Shown here: positions 55,516 to 64,000 of the stretch, piece by piece | How the letters are laid out: every line of letters begins with the position of its first letter | How positions within the stretch are numbered: the first letter of the stretch is position 1 | From: Trametopsis cervina | Taxonomy: Eukaryota; Basidiomycota; Agaricomycetes; Polyporales; Irpicaceae | Assembly: GCA_022385755.1 (NCBI GenBank) | Contig: MU278360.1 | Span: 155,692 to 219,691 of the forward strand | Length of the DNA stretch: 64,000 nt | Direction of reading: 5' to 3' | The notes under the pieces: model-generated | Told to the model about the DNA's origin: nothing | Databases searched by the model: none | The model's input: the letters and a program-made list of their open reading frames with translations, nothing else | Program-made: the position numbers and the translations under genes

Positions 55516-56607
55516 TTATAGCGTCTTGAGGAAATTCCTTACGCTCCCCTCCGGCATCGCACCAACGAACTGGCTCACAGGTTTGCCGTCCTGGAACGCC
55601 ACGACCATCGGGATCGACCTTACCTGCACCATGTCAGCATCGTAAGTACCCACCGTGACCTCGCAAAACAGAACAAAACAGAAGGAAATGGAGACGCACC
55701 TGGAACTGCTGCGCGAGCTCCTGGTGCGCGTCGATGTCGACTGTGACGAGGTCGACGGCTTTTCCGGACCCTGTTTCGAGGTCTGCTTCGGATGTTATCT
55801 TCTCGAGGAGAGGGGAGAGCATCTTGCAGGGGCCGCACCAGCTGAGAGAAGGGTGTGTTAGTGACGGGTATAAGGGTGGGTGTGCAGTTTGGTCTCGGAG
55901 AAGCGAGGGAGTGCAGGATTAATGTGCACCGTGTCGGGGAACAGGGATGAAGACATCCTCATACACTGGGGGTGTGAGGGGAACGAGAGAAGCACGAAGC
56001 TGTTCTCAAACCTGCCTCTAAGAACCCAAGCTGGTAGGTGCTTCATGCATGCATCCCAGCTGGACCCACACACACCCGCAGTCCCGGCCTTCTCGGGCAC
56101 AATCCAAATAACAAAAATAATGACCACTCACTCGGCATAAAAATCAACAAGCACGACCTTATCGTTCGTCTTTGACGTAACAGCTTCGAACGTCTACTGC
56201 GTGCAATCGCAATGCCATCATCAGCCGTCGTCAATATTCACTCCACTGCAGCTCGTCGAAACGGAACGGAACAGAAAACGGAGGGATCAAGGTGTGGCAG
56301 GGAGCACACAGCCTGTGTGATAGATGGCCGACGGGCATGGACGGCAGGCAGGACGCGGGTCTGTTTGGGTGCTAGACGTCGACGCCTGCCATACTCATAG
56401 CCACATGGGGATCGCAGGAGAGGAGGGGATATGGACAGAATGGGATGGGATGAAAGAGGGAGGAGGCGTGCGCACCTGTGCGTCTGCGTCCAGGTATTGC
56501 TCTTTCCGGAGCGCGGAGGCGTGGAACGTCCTCACCGCCGTTGACGTTGAGGGCCGCAGAGCGAGGCGGGCTGCTCGTGTTCTTGTTAGTGCGCGTAGGG
56601 CAGACAT
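55516..56607 (-). CDS. Mitochondrial thioredoxin
   Basis: Small disulphide reductase, reduced by mitochondrial thioredoxin reductase, serving peroxiredoxins. Four exons (56607-56476, 56193-56132, 55841-55700, 55623-55516) join to 147 residues. The first 44 residues form an Arg/Ser/Thr/Ala-rich presequence without acidic residues until near its end (MSALRALTRTRAARLALRP, RTFHASALRKEQ), with an RTFHAS-type cleavage region. The thioredoxin fold follows with VVLVDFYADWCGPCK, where the WCGPC active site is completed across a splice, then RSIPMVVAF containing the cis-Pro, and KPVSQFVGA. Intron 1 (282 nt) is several times longer than the usual 55. Assignment is secure; targeting is inferred from the presequence. 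Confidence 0.95.
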
Positions 56608-56983
56608 GGTGGATGCAAGTGTTGAAGGTGAACGTTTAGACCTGAGGAGGCGTTGAAAGCAATGTGTTGGGGTATGTCAGCGAGCGACGCTGGTGAGCTC
56701 ATCCGGATTGGCTCCGGGCCGCCGATCACATAAGACGCCGATTAGTGTACCCATCGCATTGCAGGTGCTTCTGCGCTCAATAATGAACGGGTTCTCAAGG
56801 GTGTATTGAATTCCTGCAGTCTCTGCTTTATATACACACTGTACATAACTCGCTACCCTACACTGCGCACGTAAAAACACACCTGGCAACTATGTAACGG
56901 AGGTGTCAAGCAGAAACATCAACAGCCAATGGAGTGCAGCAGCAGCGTTGATGGGACAGGATTGCCGTTGCCACGCCGACTGG

Positions 56984-56990
56984 TATATAA
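56984..56990 (+). promoter_or_regulatory. TATA box of cupredoxin copy 2
   Basis: TATATAA lies about 85 bases upstream of the probable leader-intron donor. Position and sequence suit a core promoter. Confidence 0.55.
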
Positions 56991-57073
56991 CATCACGCCT
57001 CGCGCGCAACTGACCATCCCCACTTTCTGTTCTCCCACCAGGTCGTCAATTCCTTTGCAGCTTTCCGAGCAGG

Positions 57074-57176
57074 GTGAGTTCTCCACCCCCAGTTCATCAA
57101 CAACGATGCAGTCGATGCAGACGATGTTGAACCCAAAATGCTGATTGCTGATCGTTATGTTGTGTTATGTTCGCAG
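57074..57176 (+). other. Probable intron in the 5' leader of cupredoxin copy 2
   Basis: Donor GTGAGT follows CGAGCAGG, acceptor TTCGCAG precedes GCTCGATTTTC. The same arrangement (CGAGCAGA/GTGAGT ... TATAG/GCTCGACTTTC) occurs before copy 3, which supports both. Confidence 0.65.
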
Positions 57177-57302
57177 GCTCGATTTTCGGTTCTATCTTTT
57201 CGTTCACAGTCCGCATTTCCGCACTCTCGAAGAGCCCCATCGCCGTTCGTTCCTATTTTGCCCTCAAACCCCTCCAACCGAACCCACCAAGTTTAGTCCA
57301 AG

Positions 57303-58112
57303 ATGCGTTTCGCCGCTATCGTCGCTGCTCTCCTCGTCCCCACCGCCACGCTCGCCGCCGAGATCTTCGTGCAGGCAGGCGCGAACGGCACACTGACGTT
57401 CACGCCAAACTCTGTGACCGCCCAAGCGGGCGACACCATCTCTGTCCAGTTGTGAGTTTGTCCCCATCGCATCACATCACACTATCCGAAATTATGGTGT
57501 ATGGTGCTGTGTGTCCGAACAAATCCTTGATTCTGATCTGCGTTTGTTCGGTTGTTAGCATGACGAAGAACCACACGTTCACGCAGAGCACGTTCGCGAG
57601 CCCGTGCACGAACATCAGCGACGCAGGCCTCGACTCCGGCTTCCAGTTCGTCGCCGCAAACGCGACGTCCATCCCCCAGTTCAGCTTCAACGTCGTCAAC
57701 GCCAGCGCCCCGCTCTGGTTCTACTGCCGTCAGGCAAAGTGCGTACACCTTCTCTCTCCATTTGTTTGCATATGAGTTGGGGCTGATGGGTGGATTTGTG
57801 TTTTTGAATAGCCATTGCGCGCAGGGAATGGTCTTCGCTGTGAACCCGTCGCCCCAGAAGACGTTCGATGCGTTCAAGGCTAACGCGCTTGCGAGCGCGA
57901 ACGCCCCTGCCTCTGCGTCTGGCTCAGCGGGTGCTACCACCGTCGGCGCGTCCTCCACCTCCGGAGCCAGCTCGACTGCTGGCGCCAGCTCCTCCGCGAG
58001 CGAGTCGCCCTCAGCGTCCGCGTCGCCTGCCGCCAACGCGGGCTTCAAGACGCACGCGACGTCCGCGGTGCTCCTTTCGGGATTGGGCCTCGTCGCAGGC
58101 CTGATTTTGTAA
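57303..58112 (+). CDS. Serine-rich cupredoxin-fold GPI-anchored protein (copy 2)
   Basis: Three exons (57303-57451, 57559-57738, 57812-58112) give 209 residues. Signal peptide MRFAAIVAALLVPTATLA; plastocyanin-like domain with KNHTFTQSTFASPC, WFYC and HCAQGMVFAVNPS as possible copper ligands; two N-glycosylation sequons near NATS and NASA; an Ala/Ser/Thr-rich region; and a GPI-type tail (HATSAVLLSGLGLVAGLIL). Splice positions and phases equal those of copies 1 and 3, and it lies 1.2 kb upstream of copy 3 in the same direction, so the pair is a tandem duplication. Function unknown; copper binding is inferred. Confidence 0.93.
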
Positions 58113-59032
58113 GGTGGCGACCTCTCGGCTCGCTTCTCCCTTTAAGTGGAACTGCGACCCAGCGGAGTTCGCGGGTTGCCTGGATATCTCTTCACATTGA
58201 CATGACGACGCCCCGTCTCGCTTGTTGGATTTTGAACTTCTCTCGGGGGGAGCCGTTCCCGTTCCCTCTTACAAAATGCTGCGCATACCCTTTGGTCGTT
58301 CTTTGTTAGCGAGAGCGTGTTTTTCGTATCGTTAGAACCGATGTTAGTTGCTTTGGATCAATTTTATTTTGTTGACCTGGTCTTTCTTGTCTGGTGGGTC
58401 AGTCAGATGAGATGGGCGGCTGTGCTGGTGTTGTGTTGTGGTAACTGTGCGAACGTGATAAGGTTAATTAGGGGATGCGGCGAACCTTGTTAGGCACAGC
58501 TGCTGATAGATAGAGGCGGTGGCGGCTTGCTGCTTGACTGATACGGTGAGATTCGAACGAGCTTGAACGATCTTGCACACTCACAACACATCTTTTGTAG
58601 GCCCACCGCCCCGTACTGCCCCTGATAAAACACACAGACCAGCACTCCCGAATTTCATGTCTACGAATGCAATATCGTATCGCACAGACACAATAAACAC
58701 AGCGCGGGACGGGCAAATGCGCATCTGCACTGCGTCCAAGCTGCATAACGACCCCTGTCTCCGTCAGTGGATGCTAACCGGCGGTGCAGGTCATCTGACG
58801 GATAGGACCCAATGATGCATCACATCCGCGTGTCACACAAATGCGCTGAGGCATTTTCGGGCACTGGGCCACTGCGCATTTGGTCCCCTGCTTGTTTCAT
58901 CTGGCGTTCCCGCTTTTTTGCATTTCATATTTTGCTTAGCAGGGGACGCCCCTGGGAAAGCCTGACCAGGTTGCTAAGGCTGCATGCCAACTTACGGTAT
59001 GGGTTAGGCGTCTGCTTGCCTGGTGCGGTGCC

Positions 59033-59040
59033 CATATAAA
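59033..59040 (+). promoter_or_regulatory. TATA box of cupredoxin copy 3
   Basis: CATATAAA lies about 80 bases before the leader-intron donor, matching the layout of copy 2. Confidence 0.55.
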
Positions 59041-59122
59041 CTCGCGCGACGCGCTGGAGGGAGAGCTACAAGTTGCCTCGTTTCACCCCCATCCCTCTTC
59101 GCGACCCCTTGTAACGAGCAGA

Positions 59123-59206
59123 GTGAGTCTCATCCCGCCTTGCATCCGCCGCCCCTTGTCCCCGACCCCTAAACGCACATCGACGCTAACCACCCGCCCT
59201 TTATAG
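59123..59206 (+). other. Probable intron in the 5' leader of cupredoxin copy 3
   Basis: GTGAGT ... TTTATAG, 84 nt, flanked by the same GAGCAG and GCTCGA(C/T)TTTC sequences as in copy 2. Confidence 0.65.
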
Positions 59207-59285
59207 GCTCGACTTTCTTACTGTCCTTCGTTGACTTTACGCTTCACTTCCAACGTCGATACTCCTCTCTAAAGCTCCTACAAAA

Positions 59286-60060
59286 ATGCGTTTCTCCACC
59301 GTCGCCGCTACCCTCCTGCCCATCGCCGGCGCCCTTGCCACCGACTTCACCGTGCTCGTCGGCGACAGCGGCCTCGACTACAACCCGTCCAGCGTCAACG
59401 CCGTCCCCGGCGACAACCTCATCTTCTCGTTGTACGTATCCCCTGTCTCCTATCCCGCGCTGCGATGCTCGATGCTCACGTCTCTTGCTCTCACTCTCGC
59501 AGCGTCGCGAAGAACCACACGATCACCCAGTCCTCGTTCGCGGACCCTTGCACCAAGCTGAGCCCCACGGCCATCGACTCGGGCTTCATGTTCGTGTCTG
59601 ACGGCCCCTTGAACTTCACCATCCCCGTCAACGACACCAACCCCACCTGGTTCTACTGCGCCCAGATCGTCGGGTACGTCCTCGTCCTCGTCCCCTATTC
59701 CAAACCTCTATCACCCCATCCGTCTCCCTTCAGCTCCCTCCAACTTGGCACTGACCCATATCTTATTCGTACAGCACCGTGAACCATTGCCAGAGCGGAA
59801 TGGTCTTCGCACTCAACCCCACCGCCAACAAGACCTACGACGCCTTCAAAGCCGCCGCCCAGAGCCTCGCCAACTCCTCGTCCTCCCCGAGCTCCTCCGG
59901 CGCACCCGCTCCCGCATCGAGCGGCTCGCCCTCGTCCTCGTCGTCTGGCAGCACGCCATCGTCCTCAGGCAGCCCGAACGGCGCGCGCGGCATGCAGGTC
60001 GGCACCGCCGGTGCCCTCCTCGTCTCTGGTGCCGGTCTTCTTGCGGGCCTCATCCTCTGA
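59286..60060 (+). CDS. Serine-rich cupredoxin-fold GPI-anchored protein (copy 3)
   Basis: Three exons (59286-59431, 59503-59673, 59775-60060) give 200 residues. Signal peptide MRFSTVAATLLPIAGALA; cupredoxin domain with KNHTITQSSFADPC, WFYC and NHCQSGMVFALNPT; a Ser/Pro-rich stretch; and a GPI-type tail (TAGALLVSGAGLLAGLIL). Codon use is very C-rich in the third position, which suggests strong expression. The clean TATA box and pyrimidine-rich leader fit that. It is the closest relative of copy 2 in gene layout. Copper ligands are inferred from position. Confidence 0.94.
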
Positions 60061-60785
60061 GTGGACTGCCGACTTTTGGGTTAATCCGCGATTGGGCGGG
60101 GACTGTGTGTTAGATTATTGTATGGGCTTGTAGAATCCTCGTTGGAAAATCTTTATTTGGCGCGTGCGCCCTTTGGTCAGCTTCCTTTCCTCGTTTGCGA
60201 TGAACCGCTTGACTCCGTGACAACCGTGGTTTGGTCTTTGGAAGATTGGACTCGTGGGAGCGGTGTCTTAGTGACGGTGACGGTGAATTACAGTAGACGT
60301 CTTCTGTGTGCTATTTTCAGCTGTTACCAACAGTTCAAACCGTAATGCTTTCATTTCGCCTTTGCTAGACGTCTGGCATGGTGATTCGGCTAATTTCGAT
60401 GTCTTGACAATCGTGGTCTTCTCGTTTTTGTAAAAGAGTTGTGATGGACTTCCCTACAATCAGAAGATTACAGATTTCGGAAAGTTGGTCTTATGTCTAG
60501 TTTAGTTTAGACGCCAACCGCAAGCTACGCAAATGTCTGTTATTCTCTCACTTGATGGATACAGTATAGCAGATAATGAACATGCGATCCCTAGGTGGGT
60601 CTGTGGATGAAGAACTTCAAAGTTAAAACTTGAACCATTTCGGGCTTATCGGCCCATTGACGCCCATATCAAGCGCCGTCTTTGTGGCGTTCAGGAAGTG
60701 AGTCCGGCGAAGTTCGAACCGTGAACCACCTTCGTTCTGTTCTTTAAGTTCATCATCCAAAAGTCGCGTCAAGTATTATATTCGA
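60061..60785. other. 3' flank of cupredoxin copy 3 and promoter of the zinc-finger gene
   Basis: About 0.7 kb, no gene or repeat recognised. Confidence 0.5.
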
Positions 60786-61580
60786 ATGCCAGCCACACGA
60801 AGAAACCGGACATCGAAAAACAAAACAGCGTCCGGCGGGCGATACAGCACGGACATCCGCGTCCCCTGTGAGTACTGCTCCAAAGAGTGGGATCCGCGCG
60901 GGCTGCCTAGGCACCGGAAATTCTGTCGAAGAGAACGCGAGGAGGAGGAGTATTATGCGGAGAGAAGGAGGCAGGCTGTTGAGGAGGATATTGAGAGGGC
61001 TTTGAAACTCGGTGTGTGCGGACGTGTGTTGCTTGTCGGTGCTTTTGTTGAATATGTGCGCTGCAGCGAGACGTGCATTGCGGAATAATTCAGCATTGTC
61101 CGACGAACAAACACCCTCTGCAGCATCTTCCTCCGCGTCGTCTGCTGACCCACCAACCCCTTCCCAGCATCCTCGCCCCGATGAGAACGGTTCGTCCTAC
61201 GCCTTCGTCCGACAGTACCATACTGATATGTTGTCACAGAAACTAGCTCAGACTACTTAGAGGTATCCAACACTTCTGTCGAGCCTCCCCATCTCGATCT
61301 TGAATCGCAGCATCCTGCGCTAGAGCGCAGGGCGCACAGACGACGACGCGTTCGAGCACCCTGGTACGTCTTGCCTCGTCTCGTCTTCTCCCGCCGTCCT
61401 TCACAGGGTACACGCGTGGCTCAGCTTATCGTGTTCCGTAGATGTGAGTGCTTTTGCACGCCTCAGTGGCACTGGCAGCCCGCCGCATATGACGAGCTGT
61501 GCTTATACTCACCACTCCAACATTCGTATGATTACCGTATTCCGCTCCAGCTTCCAGCGCGGTCGCGCAAGAGCTTGTAA
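60786..61580 (+). CDS. Putative small zinc-finger protein, gene model uncertain
   Basis: A model with exons 60786-61011, 61067-61189 and 61240-61580 reads 229 residues. Near the N-terminus C28, C31, H43 and C47 form C-x2-C-x11-H-x3-C inside VPCEYCSKEW and LPRHRKFC, a plausible zinc-binding knuckle, followed by a charged helix (EREEEEYYAERRRQAVEEDI) and a Ser/Pro-rich part. A further intron (GTACGT ... TTCACAG, 61357-61399) is possible and would change the C-terminus; the last 60 residues are therefore doubtful. I recognise no family. It may be a DNA-binding protein or a remnant of a basidiomycete-specific gene. Confidence 0.5.
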
Positions 61581-61649
61581 TGTAACCAATCTGATACTAA
61601 CACAATGAAAGTTATCATTCATCGGGTCGTTATATGTGGTTATACAGAA

Positions 61650-64000
61650 TCAGCGTCCGTCCTGCCCGAATTTGATTCTACGCCAAATCCGTTCCTGCCA
61701 CCCTTCTTCCACTGCGAATCTACGTTCCCGCTCATCACGCTCGCCTTCGTGAACATCCGAGGTACCATTGACAATTTGCGCCTCTGGCAGTACGATTTCT
61801 GGAGAGTGCGCCTCAGGCAATACGGTCTCTGGAGAGTACGTGTCAGGAACCCCCGCAGCCTCTGAATTACGACTGGCCGGTTCTTCTACGGCTGCCGTGT
61901 CTTGCTCGTCGTCCTGATCAACATACGCATTCATCTCCGAGTAGTGTCCAGGATTGCTAGGTTCTTCGACCCCGACAGGCGCATCCCCGCGTTCAGAACT
62001 ATTGCCACCGATACCAGGTCCCTCGCCACGTCCCGTTGACGGACCAGCTGCGCTATCGTTGGGCTTGTCTGCTGCAAGTTTGCCCAAGTACGGCTCAATG
62101 TCCTTTGCAGCAGCCTCTCTGTCCTCAGCAGTCATCTCTTGAAGGCGCCTCATCCTCCAGAATCGCCTCCTTGTAGGGATAGAGATTTGCATGAGCGTTA
62201 CATAGAAGCCGTCGGGAATCGGAGACTCCTCTGGCTTGAATACCGCACGCCACGGCAAATACTTCCCCTCGTGGAGATCATCGAGCCGTTCCGCTACATC
62301 CGTAGGGTGAAGCCATCTGAAGCACCAGTATACCTCGTCAGCTTCTCTATCTGCTTCGTCTTCGAGCACCGGCGCAGCCTGGACCAACAAAGCTAATGCG
62401 GCGAAGACCCCACGCCAGTGCTCAGTGAAGACTGTGTGTCTGGTATGTTCCCCGATAATGCATACACTCCATGCAAGCGACCTGCAAGTCCTCAGTACAG
62501 ACAGCCTGGTAAGCTGGTCCGCAGAGTTTGTTGCAATAGTCTCGATTGCAGCCGCGAAGCGGGACAGAGCTAGAGAAACAAAAACACTTAGAACAGACCG
62601 GACCACAAGGAAACCGGCGCACGTACCTGTAATGTCCATACTAAAAGCCTTATTAGCAATATACGCGTTCAATAAGTGTGGGTATGATTTGATGTGCGAC
62701 ATGAGTAACATCGAGGCTGTCACATCCGACTTCGACAATGTTGCCATGCGCCAAACGGCCAATAGACTGTCTGTGAATCGCTGAGGGTCAGTCGCCATGA
62801 GCTTCACGATGAGCGATAGAGCATCGTGGTGGGCATTCGACCACTTGCCATCCTGAGCAGCGGTGTCGTTGCGCAGCATGTCAATGAGGAACGCTACGGT
62901 GCCACGGAGTGAGAACTGATTCAGCACGTCCCGCCCTGGTGTGTATGCATCAGCGGACTCAAAAGAGTCTGTGAGCTGAAACCTACGGAAGAAGGGCTCG
63001 ACAAGAGATTTGATCAAGGGGAGAGACTGAGCCAGGTCCAACTGTGACTCTGTGCAGGATTGGCATGCCAAGCGTAATATATCTTTCAGCACTTCCGAGG
63101 ATGGCCTAGAAGCGTACGCCTCGGCAAATAGTCCAGGCTGGGCGGCGACATGCCTCTGAAGGAAGGAGGGGATATTATCTGAATCAGAGTGGGAGAGGTG
63201 GACGGAGAGGTGAAGAGCCACAGTCCACTGCGCCACTCGGCGCATTTCATTGTTGGACTCATCATCAAGGCGAAGAACGATCTCAATGGAAAGATGCTGC
63301 TGTAAGATGGAGTGGATGGAGTCCAGCGCGCGAGTCGTCGCCATACTGCAGTCAATGATTCGTGGTTCACTGTTAAAGTCGCCCTCCCATGGGACGCGAT
63401 GTTGAAGAATTTGCAGCAGAAACCGAATGATGTCTTCGGGAGAGGGCGTCATTTGCTCGAGCGCATCGACCACTGCTGTCCCGACAATTTCATCATTTCC
63501 CTGGAGCTCGTCAGCATCCGCCATGATATCCAAATCGCCGGCTTCGTATTTCGCGGCCGTGACTTCGTCATATGGTTCAATCGCTAGATCAAGACGGTCG
63601 AAAAGCTTCCTTATCCGGTCATATATTACTTTGGCCATACGCCCACGAAGTGATGAATCCCAGTAGATGGCCATGGCGCGGGCGCTGATCCCTCCTAGAA
63701 GAGCCTTCCATTGCATGCGTGCGCTGCGACGTACTGCGACTACCAGTGAATCAAGCGCGGGGGTTTTATACGGGCAATGAGCCGAGAAAAGGGGCGAAAT
63801 TGTCACAAAGACAAATATAAACCCCCAGCCAGCAACAAGAGGCAGTGTTGTATTCCGGACACTCGAGTGTAACTCCGCAGTGTAGAAACATAGGCCGATG
63901 AAGAAGAGCCCAAGTGCGAGCTGGAGAAGAAGGGGAAGGCATGCAGCAATCGTCAACACCTTCCATGTCTCCAAGCCCGTCCGCCGAAACTTGCGTATGC
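61650..64000 (-). CDS. DUF6535-like Agaricomycete membrane protein, truncated by the window edge
   Basis: The frame is open from the right edge (IRKFRRTGLETWKV, so the N-terminus lies outside) to the stop at 61650, about 780 residues here. One probable 57-nt intron (62626-62570) would otherwise add 19 residues. Near the N-terminal edge two membrane segments are visible (AACLPLLLQLALGLFFIGLC and LPLVAGWGFIFVFVTISPLF) with SAHCPYKTP after them, the layout I associate with the DUF6535 family that is expanded in Agaricomycetes. A long helical soluble part follows, then an acidic Pro/Ser tail with a ten-residue repeat (SPETVLPEAH, SPEIVLPEAQ). Function unknown. The family name is from memory of the motif pattern, not a search. 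Confidence 0.75.
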   Translation of the reverse strand, partial: IRKFRRTGLETWKVLTIAACLPLLLQLALGLFFIGLCFYTAELHSSVRNTTLPLVAGWGFIFVFVTISPLFSAHCPYKTPALDSLVVAVRRSARMQWKALLGGISARAMAIYWDSSLRGRMAKVIYDRIRKLFDRLDLAIEPYDEVTAAKYEAGDLDIMADADELQGNDEIVGTAVVDALEQMTPSPEDIIRFLLQILQHRVPWEGDFNSEPRIIDCSMATTRALDSIHSILQQHLSIEIVLRLDDESNNEMRRVAQWTVALHLSVHLSHSDSDNIPSFLQRHVAAQPGLFAEAYASRPSSEVLKDILRLACQSCTESQLDLAQSLPLIKSLVEPFFRRFQLTDSFESADAYTPGRDVLNQFSLRGTVAFLIDMLRNDTAAQDGKWSNAHHDALSLIVKLMATDPQRFTDSLLAVWRMATLSKSDVTASMLLMSHIKSYPHLLNAYIANKAFSMDITGTCAGFLVVRSVLSVFVSLALSRFAAAIETIATNSADQLTRLSVLRTCRSLAWSVCIIGEHTRHTVFTEHWRGVFAALALLVQAAPVLEDEADREADEVYWCFRWLHPTDVAERLDDLHEGKYLPWRAVFKPEESPIPDGFYVTLMQISIPTRRRFWRMRRLQEMTAEDREAAAKDIEPYLGKLAADKPNDSAAGPSTGRGEGPGIGGNSSERGDAPVGVEEPSNPGHYSEMNAYVDQDDEQDTAAVEEPASRNSEAAGVPDTYSPETVLPEAHSPEIVLPEAQIVNGTSDVHEGERDERERRFAVEEGWQERIWRRIKFGQDGR
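61796..61853 (-). repeat. Coding tandem repeat in the DUF6535-like gene
   Basis: A 30-base unit encoding SPE(T/I)VLPEA(H/Q) is present about twice, with TCTGGAGAGT at the start of the units on the plus strand. The acidic, Pro-containing repeats lie in the C-terminal tail. Confidence 0.6.

Larger units (their letters stand above)
56608..57302. other. Divergent promoters of thioredoxin and cupredoxin copy 2
   Basis: Holds a TATATAA run at 56984-56990 and a probable leader intron of the cupredoxin gene (57074-57176). Confidence 0.55.
58113..59285. other. Spacer and promoter between cupredoxin copies 2 and 3
   Basis: About 1.2 kb. It includes the 3' flank of copy 2, a CATATAAA box at 59033-59040 and a leader intron at 59123-59206. 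No gene recognised in 58.4-58.9 kb. Confidence 0.5.

Noticed and set aside
57482..58048. Minus-strand frame of 188 codons with acidic Ala-rich repeats
   Set aside because: Antisense of the Ala/Ser-rich cupredoxin copy 2.
1..64000. CRISPR array, prokaryotic operon, integrated virus or complete transposon
   Set aside because: No regularly spaced repeats, no operon-like packing, no transposase, integrase or reverse-transcriptase motifs, and the genes are intron-rich fungal genes.

Overview
The window is nuclear DNA of a filamentous basidiomycete, most likely an Agaricomycete. Nearly every gene is cut by many introns of about 50-65 nt with GT..AG ends, intergenic distances are short, both tRNA genes carry introns, and the best matches recalled are typical mushroom families (a DUF6535-like membrane protein, serine-rich cupredoxin-fold GPI proteins, two G-gamma paralogues). 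I built all gene models by hand from conserved motifs plus splice signals with phase checking. Exon joins are inferences, not transcript evidence.

Layout. 0.8-2.3 kb: flavohemoglobin (-). 2.3-6.9 kb: a long stretch without a convincing gene. 6.9-10.0 kb: Pumilio/Puf3-type RNA-binding protein (+). 10.7-16.2 kb: COPII scaffold Sec16 (+). 16.4 kb: tRNA-Arg (-). 16.8-18.0 kb: oligosaccharyltransferase subunit Ost3/6 (-), head to head with the PI4-kinase Pik1 (+, 18.2-22.1 kb). 22.3-24.2 kb: GT15 alpha-1,2-mannosyltransferase (-). 25.1-29.0 kb: cellular RNA-dependent RNA polymerase (+). 29.5-31.8 kb: PP2A B56 regulatory subunit (-). 32.2 kb: tRNA-Gln (+). 32.6-36.8 kb: GARP subunit Vps54 (+). 37.2-40.3 kb: two secreted GPI-type proteins (-). 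40.7-45.5 kb: a tandem duplication of about 2.4 kb carrying two apparently intact 2-oxoglutarate/Fe(II) oxygenase genes (-). 45.8-46.9 kb: metaxin/Sam37-like protein (+). 47.2-48.7 kb: TLC-domain membrane protein (-). 49.3-50.6 kb: unknown coiled-coil protein (-). 51.5-54.7 kb: two G-protein gamma subunit paralogues (+). 55.5-56.6 kb: mitochondrial thioredoxin (-). 57.3-60.1 kb: two tandem cupredoxin/GPI proteins (+). 60.8-61.6 kb: small putative zinc-finger protein (+). 61.65-64.0 kb: a DUF6535-like membrane protein (-) running off the right edge.

How the genes relate. Most are housekeeping. There is a loose concentration of secretory-pathway functions (Sec16 at ER exit sites, Ost3/6 in N-glycosylation, Pik1 making Golgi PI4P, GT15 Golgi mannosylation, Vps54 in endosome-to-Golgi tethering), but strands and spacing give no sign of co-regulation, except the 193-bp divergent promoter of Ost3/6 and Pik1. 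The accessory part is 37-45 kb and 51-60 kb, where small paralogous families sit in tandem (cupredoxins, 2OG oxygenases, G-gamma). I found no clear new multi-gene system. The most interesting items are the His in place of the distal-pocket Tyr of the flavohemoglobin, the duplicated oxygenases with promoters of differing quality, micro-exons of 10 and 16 nt, the RdRP catalytic motif split by an intron, and the paired G-gamma genes with different CaaX boxes.
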